In this document: one piece after another, positions 35,860 through 46,905 of the stretch
Layout of the letters: each line of letters begins with the position of its first letter
Numbering within the stretch: the stretch's first letter is position 1
Assembly (NCBI RefSeq): GCF_964275005.1
Contig: NC_092701.1
Span: 7,949,955-8,013,954 of the forward strand
Direction: 5' to 3'
Origin: Diadema setosum
Lineage: Eukaryota; Echinodermata; Echinoidea; Diadematoida; Diadematidae
Length of the DNA: 64,000 nucleotides
Translations under genes and position numbers: made by a program
Notes under the pieces: model-generated
What the model was told of the DNA's origin: nothing
The model's input: the letters and a program-made list of their open reading frames with translations, nothing else
Database searches by the model: none

Positions 35860-36124
35860 ATGGCTCCTCAAGTAGTGCTCGTGACTGGATGTTCGTCGGG
35901 TATCGGGCTCTGTGCTGCTCGACGTCTCGCACAAGACCCCGATCAACGCTACCTTGTCATCGCTACCGTCATTGCCATTTCAGAAAAGGCCGAATTAGTT
36001 GCCGCCGTTGGGGACGCTATTGATAAGACAATCTTCATCAAGGAGATGGACATCACCAAGGATGAAGACATCACACGAGTAGTTGATGACGTCATGAAAA
36101 CACACGGAGGCATCGATGTTCTCA
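35860..36124 (+). CDS. Copy C exon 1
   Basis: Residues 1-88, same length and phase as in B, with donor GTAAGT. Codon differences from B are few and mostly synonymous (for example TCAGGTATC against TCGGGTATC). Confidence 0.92.
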
Positions 36125-37201
36125 GTAAGTACTTTCTGGGCTCACCAGTTTCTGTCACTGCATGATCAGATTACCCTCGAAAGGTCAACTTAGGTCAGTA
36201 GTTTGCCGCTTATAATTATGCCTAGCATTTGTCGCCAAAAAAGAAAATGATATCGAAGTTATACCTTCATTACTGCTTCGCCATTTCATTACAGGTTTCA
36301 CTAATAAAATACAGCGAAAAGTATTTTATCAGATTCCACCATATTCAAAGTGCTTGATTTCTTCTTTCCTCTTCATAGCCCTCGGATTTTGACGATCTTG
36401 TTTATCATTCAGTTTGATACCATCCGGATGCTGTCCAGCCTTTGTTTCTAAATAATTATGCTTAGCATCAAATTTCTATCCATCGTCAGGTTTATTTGCA
36501 ACGTCAAAACCTTGTTGATAAGAATGTCAATTTACAATAATATATTCTGTGTTGTCAAGAGTTTTCTTTGTTTGCTTTCGGTAATAATTTAAATTAAGCA
36601 ATGGGGAATGAAATCAACTCGCTTCGGACGAGCAAAGCCAATAATTATTGACATCATCTGAAATGCAACTGCAATATATTGACCAGTTTCATATGTCGAC
36701 TGGTGCAAATTCAGAAGTTTTTGGTGTGATGACCTTCTCGTGATTTACATGTTTGGAATGTTCACGCTCATTAATTTCCTCATTCGTCAGTCAACGTAGC
36801 GGGCGTTCCTTGCATAGGGCTCCCAGAACGCGAGTCTCGTGCCAAGATCGATAAAATCTTCAACGTGAACACTATCGGCACGATCCGACTCACCCTGGCG
36901 ATACTACCTCACATGAAGCAGAAAAAGGCGGGAAAAATCATCAGTGTCTCCAGTATAGCCGGAAAGCAAGGTACGGAAACACAGTTTCCTGCAAGAATTA
37001 TTGTCAAAGTTCTTCATTCAAAGCATTATTTATCGTCTTTTGATAAACTTATCAACATCTAATTCTATGATAGATTGTCATCTCAATCGTGGACATTCTT
37101 CTCATATTTTGGAAGCAAGTTCTTCATGTTATACATATACGGTATATACATACATATGTATACATATATATGCAGTATATATACACACATATTAAATATG
37201 A

Positions 37202-37264
<63 letters not shown>

Positions 37265-38175
37265 ATGAATAAATATCATCATTCTAAAGATATGTTATTA
37301 TACATATACTAATATATAAAAGGAATGTGTACTCACGTGTGCAGTGTACATAAATTTACAGGTTTCCCATACGCTGAATTCTACACCGCCTCTAAGTTTG
37401 CTTTGGAAGGATTTTTTGAATCGCTGCTCTGCACTGTCAGATCATTCAACATCAGGTATGTTGTGTTACTTTGTCTAAACCTAACGTTTGTTTTGTTTTT
37501 TTTTTTAAACAAGGAAATGGGAATCAACCCTACTATGTGAATTTAATGAATGAAGAAATTTTAGAATAAACCTTTTCATTCATTTCTTGTTGTATTTTTT
37601 TTAGCTTTATTTAAATCCGTGTGCTGTCATCAAGAAGGTATCTTGAAAACAAAGACCACAAAGTCACTGTTACTACAAGATTGTCCATCTGACAACAAGT
37701 CTCTCGTGTCTCGGCCTTCTTTAAGTAGAAGGAAACATCTTGTTTGTGGTGTGTGTGTGGGTTTTTTTTTGTGTGTGTGTGTGCTATCTTTTAGATTGTG
37801 GCAGTATGTTTAGTTTACAAATTTACACTCTTCCGATTTCGCCTTAGGATATGCATGATCGAACCAACTCAGGTGAAGACAGCAATGTTACAGTTGGCTC
37901 TGTCTGCAACCGACGGCCTGAGCAAAGACGATACCGTTCATGAAATCGATCGACGTCAGATGAGGTGCTTTTGTGACCATATGGCTGCGTTCCCCTCCAT
38001 GTCGGTGGACGACGTGGTCGACGTCTTGATGACGAAATGCGTCGAGGTCGACGACCCGGTTTTCAGACACCTGGTCGTTTCCGCGGAGGACAAGCAGGCG
38101 ATGGGAGAAGCCGTTGCCGATCTGACGGGGGAAAAGTCGATCGCCGGACTGCGGAAGATGATTGGGGCCATGTAG
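35860..38175 (+). CDS. SDR copy C, RDH8/17beta-HSD1-like, complete
   Basis: The second complete array member has 288 residues from exons 35860-36124, 36791-36970, 37362-37455 and 37848-38175 (867 nt, in frame, all GT-AG). It has TGCSSGIG at 9-16, D64, NVAG at 90-93, N115, likely catalytic S143, Y156 and K160, as in copy B. Differences from B include AISEK for AMAEK, a Cys after GVP (VPCIG), SSIAG for SSTAG, and QLALSATDGLSKDD in the C-terminal region. The gene is the most compact of the array, 2.3 kb against 4.4 kb for B, because introns 2 and 3 are short (391 and 392 nt). Its immediate upstream region is altered by the TTAA element and the CA tract, so its expression may differ from that of B. 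The substrate is unknown; retinoid or steroid is a family-level inference. Confidence 0.92.
36791..36970 (+). CDS. Copy C exon 2
   Basis: Acceptor TTCGTCAG, donor GTACGG. It encodes I-N-V-A-G-V-P-C-I-G through S-I-A-G-K-Q-(G). Confidence 0.92.
37206..37261. repeat. (TA)n microsatellite in copy C intron 2
   Basis: About 28 TA units inside intron 2, 100 bases before exon 3. Copy D has a similar (TA)n plus (TG)n tract at the same relative place (63688-63790). Confidence 0.9.
37362..37455 (+). CDS. Copy C exon 3 (catalytic YxxxK)
   Basis: Acceptor AAATTTACAG, donor GTATGT. It encodes G-F-P-Y-A-E-F-Y-T-A-S-K and the following helix; L150 of copy B is F here. Confidence 0.92.
37848..38175 (+). 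CDS. Copy C exon 4
   Basis: Acceptor CGCCTTAG, stop TAG at 38173-38175. It ends L-R-K-M-I-G-A-M. It matches copy A more closely than B in the stretch around D-V-L-M-T-K-C-V-E-V-D-D. Confidence 0.9.
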
Positions 38176-39140
38176 ATAGATCTATTATTCTCATGAGCTT
38201 TATGTCATACCACCAGTCCTATATAGTGCTACTAGAAATATAGATATAATATATTAATTAAATGAAGTCCAAGCATCATCGGGTGTATACGCGCACGTAG
38301 TTTATCCATGCATAATTGTTATGATTGAGTGGCTTATTCTAGCACCTATGAGTTCTCTATCATATCTCATGTAGAGTATGTTAAAATGTTGCTCTAAACT
38401 CCGCATGTCACACATTTATGCGATATATACGTAAAAAAGAGCAACTTAAAATATTATTCTAACAATGGTAGGAACTCTATCCGCCCAGTTGTTTCTGCAC
38501 AAACAGAAATTGCAAATCGTTGTTTTCAAATTTTAAACATCCACACTTAAAAAAAAAAATGAAATGGTAAATCAACATTTCAAATGTTGTCACTCCTCCA
38601 ACCACTTGCAAAATGTTACATTCAATACTAAAATGTTTGATTTACCATTTCATTAATTCTATCTAGAATATAAAATAGTAAATCTAATACTTAAGTGTTA
38701 CATTTTACAAACGGTTGGAGAAGTGACACTTAAAATGTTGATTTACCATTTCATTTTTTAGAGTGAAAATTAATTTGTTATACAGCATCGGATGGACAGG
38801 GGAAAGAACGAAGATGCGTGAAGTTTATAATTACAAAACTGTTGTTTCATTCAGATTCGTGCATTACTGACATATTTACTCTCACTTCAAAAAGCTTGAA
38901 CAAAGTGTCATAGCCATGCTTTTGTTTGTCAAACAGATGTTAAACGATTTTTAACGTTGAATTAAAAACAGTGGTGAGACGCATTCCAGAATCACAGGGA
39001 TGTGAAAATTTTGTGTGGTTGATATAGGTATCATGCTGAATGTTGAGGCAAGTAGATGTGAACAGTGCTGGTACACGTATTGTGATCTAATAAAGTGAAA
39101 ATTTTTGTTTGACGGGGATTTGCAATCTTTCTTCATTCAT
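38176..39140 (+). repeat. Duplicated 3' flank of copy C
   Basis: It matches the copy B 3' flank (21862-21974, 26826-26914, 27349-28330) with the mobile elements of B removed. This makes it the empty-site reference. The homology ends near 39135. Confidence 0.75.
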
Positions 39141-39148
39141 TATACCTC

Positions 39149-39308
39149 TTAAGCCAGCCGCATACATATACGACTCACACCCTTACGACTGACAGACTTT
39201 GGATCCGAAATAAATCACTATATTATCAGAATAAACACCGCATGTTTATTTCAGATCCAAAGTCTGTCAATCGTAACGTCGTGAGTCGTATAGTGTGCGG
39301 CGGGCTTT
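39149..39308. mobile_element. 160-bp hairpin MITE
   Basis: TAAGCCAGCCGCATAC on the left is mirrored by GTGTGCGGCGGGCTTTA on the right, and GACAGACTTTGGATC pairs with GATCCAAAGTCTGTC near the centre. The related flank before copy C (TTAGATCTTACATGACC, 28319) lacks it, so it is an insertion at the copy D side. The target duplication is probably a short T/A-rich word but is ambiguous. Confidence 0.65.
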
Positions 39309-40637
39309 ACATGACCTTGCTTTTTTTTTTCTCTCTCCTGCTGGATATTGCTACTCTGAAATTCGTCCCCAAATCTATGATATTAGTGCATAAAAGTTGC
39401 GGTCCGGACGTGACAAGAAACAAACAACTTAACATAGAGTTCTCTCTGAAAGAGTTGCACTAGTTTTTTTGTTTTTATTTTACGAAAACATCTCAGAGTA
39501 CAGCGCCCTTTTGTGTCAAAAACCATGACACCGATCACCGTGCTTGTGAGTTTTGTATCTTTATTTTCAATTAGACGCTTTGAAAAATTTCAACAAACAA
39601 TGGTCCCAAATTATAACTGTTGAAGAAAAAATGGTAAAAATCTTTGTTATAAGATTTACCATAAGTCTTAGAGGAAGCAATCTTTTTAGCTTATTAAGAA
39701 CACTCACGGCATTCGCTCTTTTACCTTAGATGTCATGAACCTTGTCTTTCCAAGTCTGATGTTCATCAACAGTGACATAAAAAATTGCATTTTTGACATT
39801 GGTTAATTGTCTTAATCATAGCCAGTTATAATTGTCGAAGTCTGAATATCATATGTCTACTTTTTTCTGTTGTTCGTAGAGACAGTGACACAAAAACAAC
39901 TGCATTCTGTAAATCTAAGTCATCTCCTTGGCTCCATAATGGAGGTATTCCGGCCCTTACATCCAGCTCATACACTGTCCAGCCTTATCTTGACCCCTTG
40001 TACCAGTACAAGTCTGGACCGGTAATATTGGAGCATCATCCGCCATCGGACCATGGACCCTTTATGTTATAACTAAGGTCCATCGGACGATTCTCTTGTT
40101 CTCAGAGATCGTGCATGAAAAAAGTGCCAGTGTCTCTTAGTCTTCCTGATGTGTAGACCTACATCTAAAATCGTCAGATAAAAGTTAAAACATCTTTACA
40201 ACCAAAACAATGGCTATATCCACCCCCCCCCCCCCCCCGTTGGTGCCTTGTTCTGTTCGCCAGGTTTACATTTTTTTTTCTCTCGCTTGCATTGGAAATT
40301 TGAAACTCTTTTTCCATGATACTTCAGTTCGTTTACCAAATTTCCACACAAATCACATGTGCAACATACGTCCAGAGATCAATGAATAGTAACAAATATT
40401 TGAACATTTAATGTATACTTGATAATCATGCTCTTGTTGGAGAATTTCACCTTCCCCCTTATATAGTGGTAGGTTAATTAGGAGACCGGAATTTTTATGG
40501 TATTCCCCTTTACTAAGATAATCACACGTGGATGATGACTGTACTACGGTACTACAATAATAATGATGTAATTCCAATGCTGATGCCTAGTTATAGGATA
40601 TGTTTATCCTAATAGAAATTGATTCTGCCTATAATAT
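39309..40637. other. Non-genic stretch
   Basis: Unique-looking AT-rich sequence with a C-run (40224-40238). I see no gene, RNA or repeat structure. Confidence 0.4.
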
Positions 40638-41852
40638 GTTGTTATGTCTCTTAATGCCTGCTGACTTTATGTGATGGCTAATTTTGTCGTAACTAGCATT
40701 TCCTGATTAGGTGAAAGGTTACATCATCGCTTTCAAAGTTTTTCATACAACAGGTTAAGACCTTATTGTATGATCATAATGTTACACAGCCGACAGTTGG
40801 TACGATAACTTTAGGTGTACTTGAATTACATTGATATCTTATGTTTGTCTTGTGTTTTTATGCCATTTTGTTTGCTGTAATCAGATTACATTATCATGTT
40901 TGTATTTGTATCATGTTTCATATTTTTAACTATATGTTTCCAGTATCAGTCAGTCAATCATTTTAATCACCACTTTTACTCAGTTTGCCAATTTTGATTA
41001 CTTTTGTTCAGTTAATCACGTTTATGTGTGTTCGAGTATGCTTCTGAGATTACAGTTTGTACAATCCCTTGCAATATTTAAGAATTTGTTCTATTTCTTA
41101 TATGAAACGAGGACGTTTCTTTTTGAAATGCCGGACGAAATGTAAGACCCAAAATTGTGTCCTTCTCCCCCGCACTTCTCACTTCTCTCAGTAAATGTCC
41201 TTGCAGTATGTTATGACGCATGACGCACTGGTTTATTTGGAAAGTGGTCAGTCCCCACTGACCCATTCCACCCACTTATTATGTGCCCCTTTGTTTTAGA
41301 CTTCTGCCTAAACACTTGACCAGTACATTCCATTGTGCTGACGACCACTACAACTGAGTAGTGAGTTCATTCATAAAATCTCATGACCATATATGGTATA
41401 AGAACTTTCTCCTTCCCAAATTTGGATTGCCCTTCTTAGAAATATCTAGCATATGCATTAGTAAATAATAATCTCCTCTCTCATCTTATGCAAAGTACCA
41501 AAGATAATATATTAACAAGCTGAAGTACGGGTTAATGTCCATGTAAAATCCGTGTTCTTGGTTTTTGTTCAGTCAAACTAACACTGGTTCTGCCAGGCCT
41601 CTTGCCACCCGGCAGAGGGTTTATCCGTGATACACTCCAGCCCCGATTGGGAGCACACCAGGGAGTGCCAAGTGTTTATCATATTGAGATTGTACTAGTT
41701 CACCAAAGTTCTGTGTCACGACAAATAAAATAAACATTCTGGCTGATCTGGACTTTCCGTCTTGTCTCTTCGACATTGTTATCGAAGTTGTGTCATCGTA
41801 AATTCTACCTAAGTGTTATACGTTATATAGTAACACCCAGCGAAGCGTTACA
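40638..41852 (+). mobile_element. Candidate solo LTR fossil
   Basis: A block starting TGTTGTTATGTC and ending GCGTTACA, directly followed by TTCTGGTGATAAC, which resembles a primer-binding-site edge of a Gypsy or BEL-type retroelement. A polyadenylation-like AATAAAATAAA lies at 41724. No internal retroviral-like coding region or second LTR is present. The boundaries are uncertain and the family is unassigned; it looks old and inert. Confidence 0.25.
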
Positions 41853-42088
41853 TTCTGGTGATAACGATACAGTAACACTCGCATGCAAGTCCACGCTCTA
41901 CCAACAAACAATCTAAAGTAAAGAGTTTTACACTGATACTTGTTTCCCTTCACCAGTCTGCCGCTGGCGTACATACTTTTTAATCATGCCGTGACAAAAT
42001 TGGGAAAAGATGGTAGACAGTGAGTACTGTACGGTGAATGGCTTGAGAACAGACAAAATGGTATAATAGTCAGGCCCAAGGATAGTGA

Positions 42089-42090
<2 letters not shown>

Positions 42091-42126
<36 letters not shown>
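42091..42126 (+). repeat. (CA)n microsatellite
   Basis: About 18 CA units upstream of the TATA-like box of copy 1. Copy 2 has a longer tract at 51073-51136. Confidence 0.9.
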
Positions 42127-42128
<2 letters not shown>

Positions 42129-42197
42129 TAATGTACTGTGTGCCTATCCCCCGACCCGCCGCCCCCCTCCCCCCCCCCCCCCCCATTTGGCCTGGGG

Positions 42198-42207
42198 TAC
42201 ATAAAAG
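42198..42207 (+). promoter_or_regulatory. TATA-like box, copy 1
   Basis: TACATAAAAG in the context GGCCTGGGGTACATAAAAGA. A transcript would start about 30 bases on. A splice-donor-like GGTACGTATC follows near 42380. The same layout with a better box is in copy 2. Confidence 0.35.
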
Positions 42208-42951
42208 AGGGCTTAAGAGTAATGCTTGTGTGTAAAGAAAAGAGTTATTCCAAGGGTCGCCCACTCTGGTCTTTTCATCCCTTGAGTTTATACGGCCACA
42301 GATCTCTGCTCTGCCCTGCACTGTATTTCACCAGCCTCGACAAGAGACTTTGCTTCTACCGCAATCACAGACAGCCTAACGGGTACGTATCATCGGTTTT
42401 TTTCCCCCTCTCTCTCTCTCTGGGTTATGGAAGTTATCGGCTGTTTGATTGTTAGTCATAAATAATGCAAATTATCATCCGGAATGTGAACATCCTATGT
42501 GATGGAATTAAATCTAGTTATAGGAGGTAATCTATACAAGACATATCAAAACAAAAAGTGATATGAATTGGAGGGATATTGTTTGAGCAACCAGGCAAAT
42601 TAAGATTATGAGTTTTAAAGCTGTTTAAAAGAAGTCATCTTAGAGGACAACACAGTAGAGGTAAAACATGATAGAGAAATCATTGAACGTAAACAGAAAC
42701 AGAGATATTAAAGACAAACGTAAAAATACATCTTATCATAGGCCCTACTATTACTATATAGGCTTCAACTGATATTCACCTTTCTGTCAGCAACGACCAT
42801 ACGCGGCTTAAGACTTTGACAGACAGAAATACAAGAAAGGAGAAGAAAAAAAGGTCCGAAAATGAGAACAGCGGATGTGCTGGATTTCCGAAACCTAGCA
42901 CATGCATCATTTGAATAAAGGGATATATATTACGACATAAATAAAGCCGGG

Positions 42952-43249
42952 GGCGACAATTTGTGACAGAGTTGGTGGCATAAATTGTCGCCCCGCCACA
43001 AATTGTCGTCTGGCGACAATTTTTGATGCTTATGCAGTTCCCAATTTTTTTACCTCGATGGCGACAATTTGTGATGGCAAAAACAATTGATGCGACATAA
43101 ATTGTGACGGAGGTGGCGGCACAAATTGTCGCCCCGTCACAAATTGTCGTCTGGCGACAATTTGTGATGCTTGTGCAGTTCCCAATTTTTGACCTCGACG
43201 GCGACAATTTGTGATGGCAAAATGAAACGTAGCTGCACAAATTGTCGCC
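42952..43249. repeat. Cluster of GGCGACAATTTGTG motifs in both orientations
   Basis: Eleven copies of the 14-base word or close variants: plus orientation at 42952, 43012, 43060, 43153 and 43200; minus orientation (CACAAATTGTCGCC or ..GTC) at 42979, 42997, 43096, 43120, 43138 and 43236. Part is a 141-base unit present twice in tandem (42979-43119 and 43120-43260). The block opens with a plus copy and closes with a minus copy, as a transposon with repeated ends would. The minus-strand frame across it (42776-43471) is repetitive and not a credible gene. Confidence 0.85.
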
Positions 43250-44035
43250 GGCCATGCACTGTGAATTGTGTGGTTGGGGTGGTTGCTCCGGTGTTATGCT
43301 TTTGTGTGGTGGGTATGACTGGTAAGTTATGCGTATATGTGTGTGTGTGGGGGGGGGGGGGCTGCATGGTATGTGCAGTATGATTTGTAGGTGCGTATGA
43401 TGTGACTTTTGTATGTGTTTGCGCATAGCTGTGTGTGTGTGTGTGTGTGTGTGTGTTTGGAGTATTTGCATTCACTTGAAAAGTTTATAAAAACAAAGAA
43501 AGCCAAACGCATAAAAGCAATGAGTGTACTCTATACTCTGCAGTAACCAAAAAAAAAAAAAAAAAAAAAAAGAATCTTCGATCTCGTCACCGCGGTCTGC
43601 GCTATTTCGTGAAGGTGTCTGCACCTTCTTCACGTGAGACAGATTTCGAAGAGTCTTGGACCCACCTCTCTCTATTACTTACACCACGCTATTTCCCTTT
43701 CGCTTTGTTTCCGATTTCCGACACTCCTTTCTCTCCATTCACACTCTGGAAAAGTCATTACTGGGTCTTATGATCATCCCATTTCCTCTACCACCTACCC
43801 CGCTCATCTCATACCAACTATGTACTGATTGTATATATAAAGCATACCGAGACTTGGAAATAAAGACTTGCATTTTGCACTGACTGTCCGTTCACAACTC
43901 TTGTCTCCTCGAGTCATTTATCACCGGGAGTAGAACACAATTTTGACACTCATCTTCACAAGCACTGGATTATGATCTGAGTCTATATCAGCACCTGGGT
44001 AAGATCTGGCCTGCTTTACATAGTGCCTGAGAAGT
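43250..44035. other. Low-complexity and non-genic stretch
   Basis: It contains (GT)n at 43431-43456, a G-run at 43349-43361 and an A-run at 43550-43572. A TATATAAAGC word is followed by AATAAAG near 43835-43865, resembling a promoter and polyadenylation pair. I could not connect it to a gene or to clear terminal repeats. Confidence 0.35.
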
Positions 44036-44791
44036 TCATGTATTCCCTTCATCTAAAATGATGCCTGGTGGATGTATACAGCTAAGTGAATGCTTGAATT
44101 GAAGTGCCAGTAAGTTTACTTCAGTAAATCTATGGAAAAATCTACGCAGTACTGCTACACCCGAAAAGTCAATGTAGACGTATACTAAATTAGCTTCTGA
44201 TTCGATATCAGTTCCGACTGTATTTTCAACCATACACGATGGGGACTGTATCGGCTCGGTATTAGAAAGACGAATGTCACACTCTTTATGATCGGGAATT
44301 TTCTTTGGGACGTTTTTGAAGACATCGTTAAATTAAAAAGAAAATAGACTCCACCATTATCATTTGCTTCTGAGGACTCGTTACTCCGGAGATGGTGTTG
44401 GTACAATTCTTCTAGGCGGCCACGATGTATTAACATTAACATGGTGCTGTAAAGCGCTGTGAAACAACTTATTGTTTGTAAGACCTCCATACAAATGTGA
44501 CTACTTCATTGTACCCCCAGTGTATATCTCGATCACTTCAGCCACCATTGTAGCCATAGCTCCCACGTCTTCATTTGAATCAAGGGACATGCCAGAAACC
44601 CATTGTTGCATGCACTCGCTGCTTAGAGATATGACGCAATGTTGTACTGCTTGAAGAGATTTATGCAGCGGGAAGTGGGAGAATTTGCTTATAGATGGAA
44701 GTAAACAGTCATTGAAACGATATTGAAGCAATGAATTATCTGTAAAGAGCTGAAAAGCTTTTCGTATTGTACGTATTCTGTAATGACCCAT
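44036..44791 (-). other. Unidentified minus-strand ORF remnant
   Basis: Two open stretches in the same minus-strand frame (44791-44501, starting MGHYRIRTIRKAFQLF; and 44233-44036, with FSGVAVLRRFFHRFTEVN) flank a third in another frame (44490-44185). The residue composition looks protein-like rather than repeat-like, with F-R/L-rich helices. I recognise no domain. It could be a decayed gene or chance; there is no splice evidence. Confidence 0.2.
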
Positions 44792-45929
44792 TGTTGCACC
44801 CTCTATTCAGGGATTAGTGTGCTCGAGTAGATTTACATGGCAGGCTTTTAGGACACGGATAGTAACATTCGTACTTTGTCGCCAAAAAAAAAAAAATAAA
44901 TAAATAAATAAATGGCCACTTCAGTAACGACTTATACTTGCGCCACCTTTATGTTGGAAGCAAAATTAACCCCTGATATCTCACAATACCCTTCCTCTTC
45001 TGAGCATTCGTGTCATAATAATTCTCGTACCGACCGGCTGCCTCTAATTTTCAGGCCTCCTGGATTTCTTAAGATTATTTCTATAAAAGTACCCTCTCCT
45101 TCATCCCAGGCACCACTCTCCACGTTTATCAACAACTCCTTTAAAATAAGCATGTGTAATTGTTAACACCTTGAATATTCCGCCTGTAGCAAATCGAAAG
45201 GAGATTCGGACCCTCACGAATTTCCGACCAGCAGAAGAGCGGGTAAGTATCTGTCTCATTGTCGTGGTTCCCCTGCACACAAAGCAGCTTCCCTAGAGTA
45301 TATCTCTATGTCACCAAACCATGGCACCTTCCAACCATACCGACATTGTACATGTAGTATTGCATCAATACCTAACCTGTAGTCTTCATGGTCTTGTTGT
45401 ATTGTCATATCCTCCTCTAGTGTTTACTCTGTAAGAAGCTAGAAGTGTTCTGGCCACTGACATTCCTTTGATTGTGATCAGAGGTATACAGTAATTCCTG
45501 TCTCCATAACTGGTTGCTTTACTGGTTAGTCGAGCTACGGTATTCACGGACATGATGGCTATTACCTCGATGCATCGAGCTGACCACGTAAGAGGTGGTG
45601 TTCAGAGCTACATGAGTAGATGGCTATTCTTTGAAAAGGGGCACAATTCCCTGGTATTCCACCCAAGGTCGTCTCGTGTACCCGCCCATTGCTAACCACT
45701 CCAACGATCGGGAAAATCTGACAACCATCTCTGACAATCCCATAGCAATGAATATTCGTAAAAACAACAAAAACGACAACAACACAATAAGCCAGTTCGG
45801 GATTCCACATATTTTTTTCTGAAGTTTGGGATTATAGAACAAATGGGGAATTGCTCATTACAAATTATGTTTGCTTGTTTGTTTGTTGGTTTCGTAGTTT
45901 TTACTAGTTCTTTTTTTTATAGAATAGTT

Positions 45930-46365
45930 GGATAAGGTATGTCTTAGAGGTCCCCTTTCAATTCTTGAAAACATAAAAACCTTATAAAAAGTAAAGACCT
46001 TATGAAAAAAATAAGAACCTTAAAAACCTATAAGAGGTCCTCGCTTTCAACTCTGAGTCTAATCTGGTAACCTCCTCATTCTGTTTGTTACTGCGCTTTT
46101 GATTATATCCCGTTCGAGACCTCGCACGCACGGTGCTCGGCGCCATGTCGCGACGCGTCGCTCTGTTCCTGTTTATACGTAGACAGATTACGTTTTGCGA
46201 AATACTAACACTAGGGCTATAGCAACCGACGCTTGAAAAATATACTTTGTGTGCCTCGCATATTTGGTAATGAACCTTGGTAAATGGACTGTTGGGAGAC
46301 GCAAATGTATATAATTCAAACGTAAAATCGTTGAGAGGCAAACAACAGATACGTTCAGGGTTGCC

Positions 46366-46415
<50 letters not shown>

Positions 46416-46905
46416 TGGGCCGGAAGGGAAGGGCGTTCAACAAAATCCAGCTATCATTAATGGTCGCTCAGCTCAAAACCCAAAGAAATGAGGAGTTGAT
46501 TATCAGTAATGAACCAGAACATGAGACTTTGACCAACTCAACTTTGTAAAGTTTGTCTTACTTGGGAGAGTAACCTTTTACTCTATACACTGTCAAAGTT
46601 TGGCGCCTTAAAACAAAACCAAAATGGAGATATCAGCGGTTTTTATGGACCATGTTTTATTGTTATTTTTTTTTTTTTGAGAGGCACTGCTTTCACCGGG
46701 AAATAATGCATCTTTTCATTGCTACTGCTGCACAGTACGCCTGAGTAACCGTTATCTTTTTTTTTTTTTTTAAAGTATAGTAACTATGATGAGGTATGTC
46801 TCAGAGACCCCCTTTCATTTCTTAAAAAAGGTCCCCACTTTGAACTTTGAGTTTAATCTGATAATTCCTTCATTCTGTTTGTTACAAAGTTTAAAGACTT
46901 GCTTT
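45930..46905 (+). repeat. Diverged repeated segments
   Basis: GGTATGTCTTAGAGGTCCCC with ACCTCCTCATTCTGTTTGTT (45936-46092) recurs as GGTATGTCTCAGAGACCCCC with ATTCCTTCATTCTGTTTGTT (46793-46884). The part at 46115-46340 (GGTGCTCGGCG... GGACTGTTGGGAG) matches 51930-52130. A T-run of about 42 bases lies at 46371-46412. Confidence 0.55.

Larger units (their letters stand above)
41925..42930 (+). repeat. Duplicated block with promoter-like part, copy 1
   Basis: It aligns with 50920-51680. Shared landmarks are CTGCCGCTGGC then TACATACTTTTTAATCATGC, GGTATAATAG then CAGGCCCAAGGAT, a (CA)n tract, a TATA-like box, GTTTATACGGCCACA and ATACAAGAAAGGAG. Copy 1 has a C-run (42164-42184) and an extra piece at about 42450-42780. 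No protein frame is conserved between the two, so any product would be a non-coding or 5' leader exon. Confidence 0.65.

Noticed and set aside
42776-43471. 231-residue minus-strand open frame, the longest in the window
   Set aside because: It reads through a (CA)n tract and the GGCGACAATTTGTG repeats. The residues mirror the tandem DNA repeat and no domain is present.
43820-43935. TATATAAAG followed by AATAAAG as a second LTR candidate
   Set aside because: No matching second copy, no terminal TG..CA pair and no primer-site edge could be placed.
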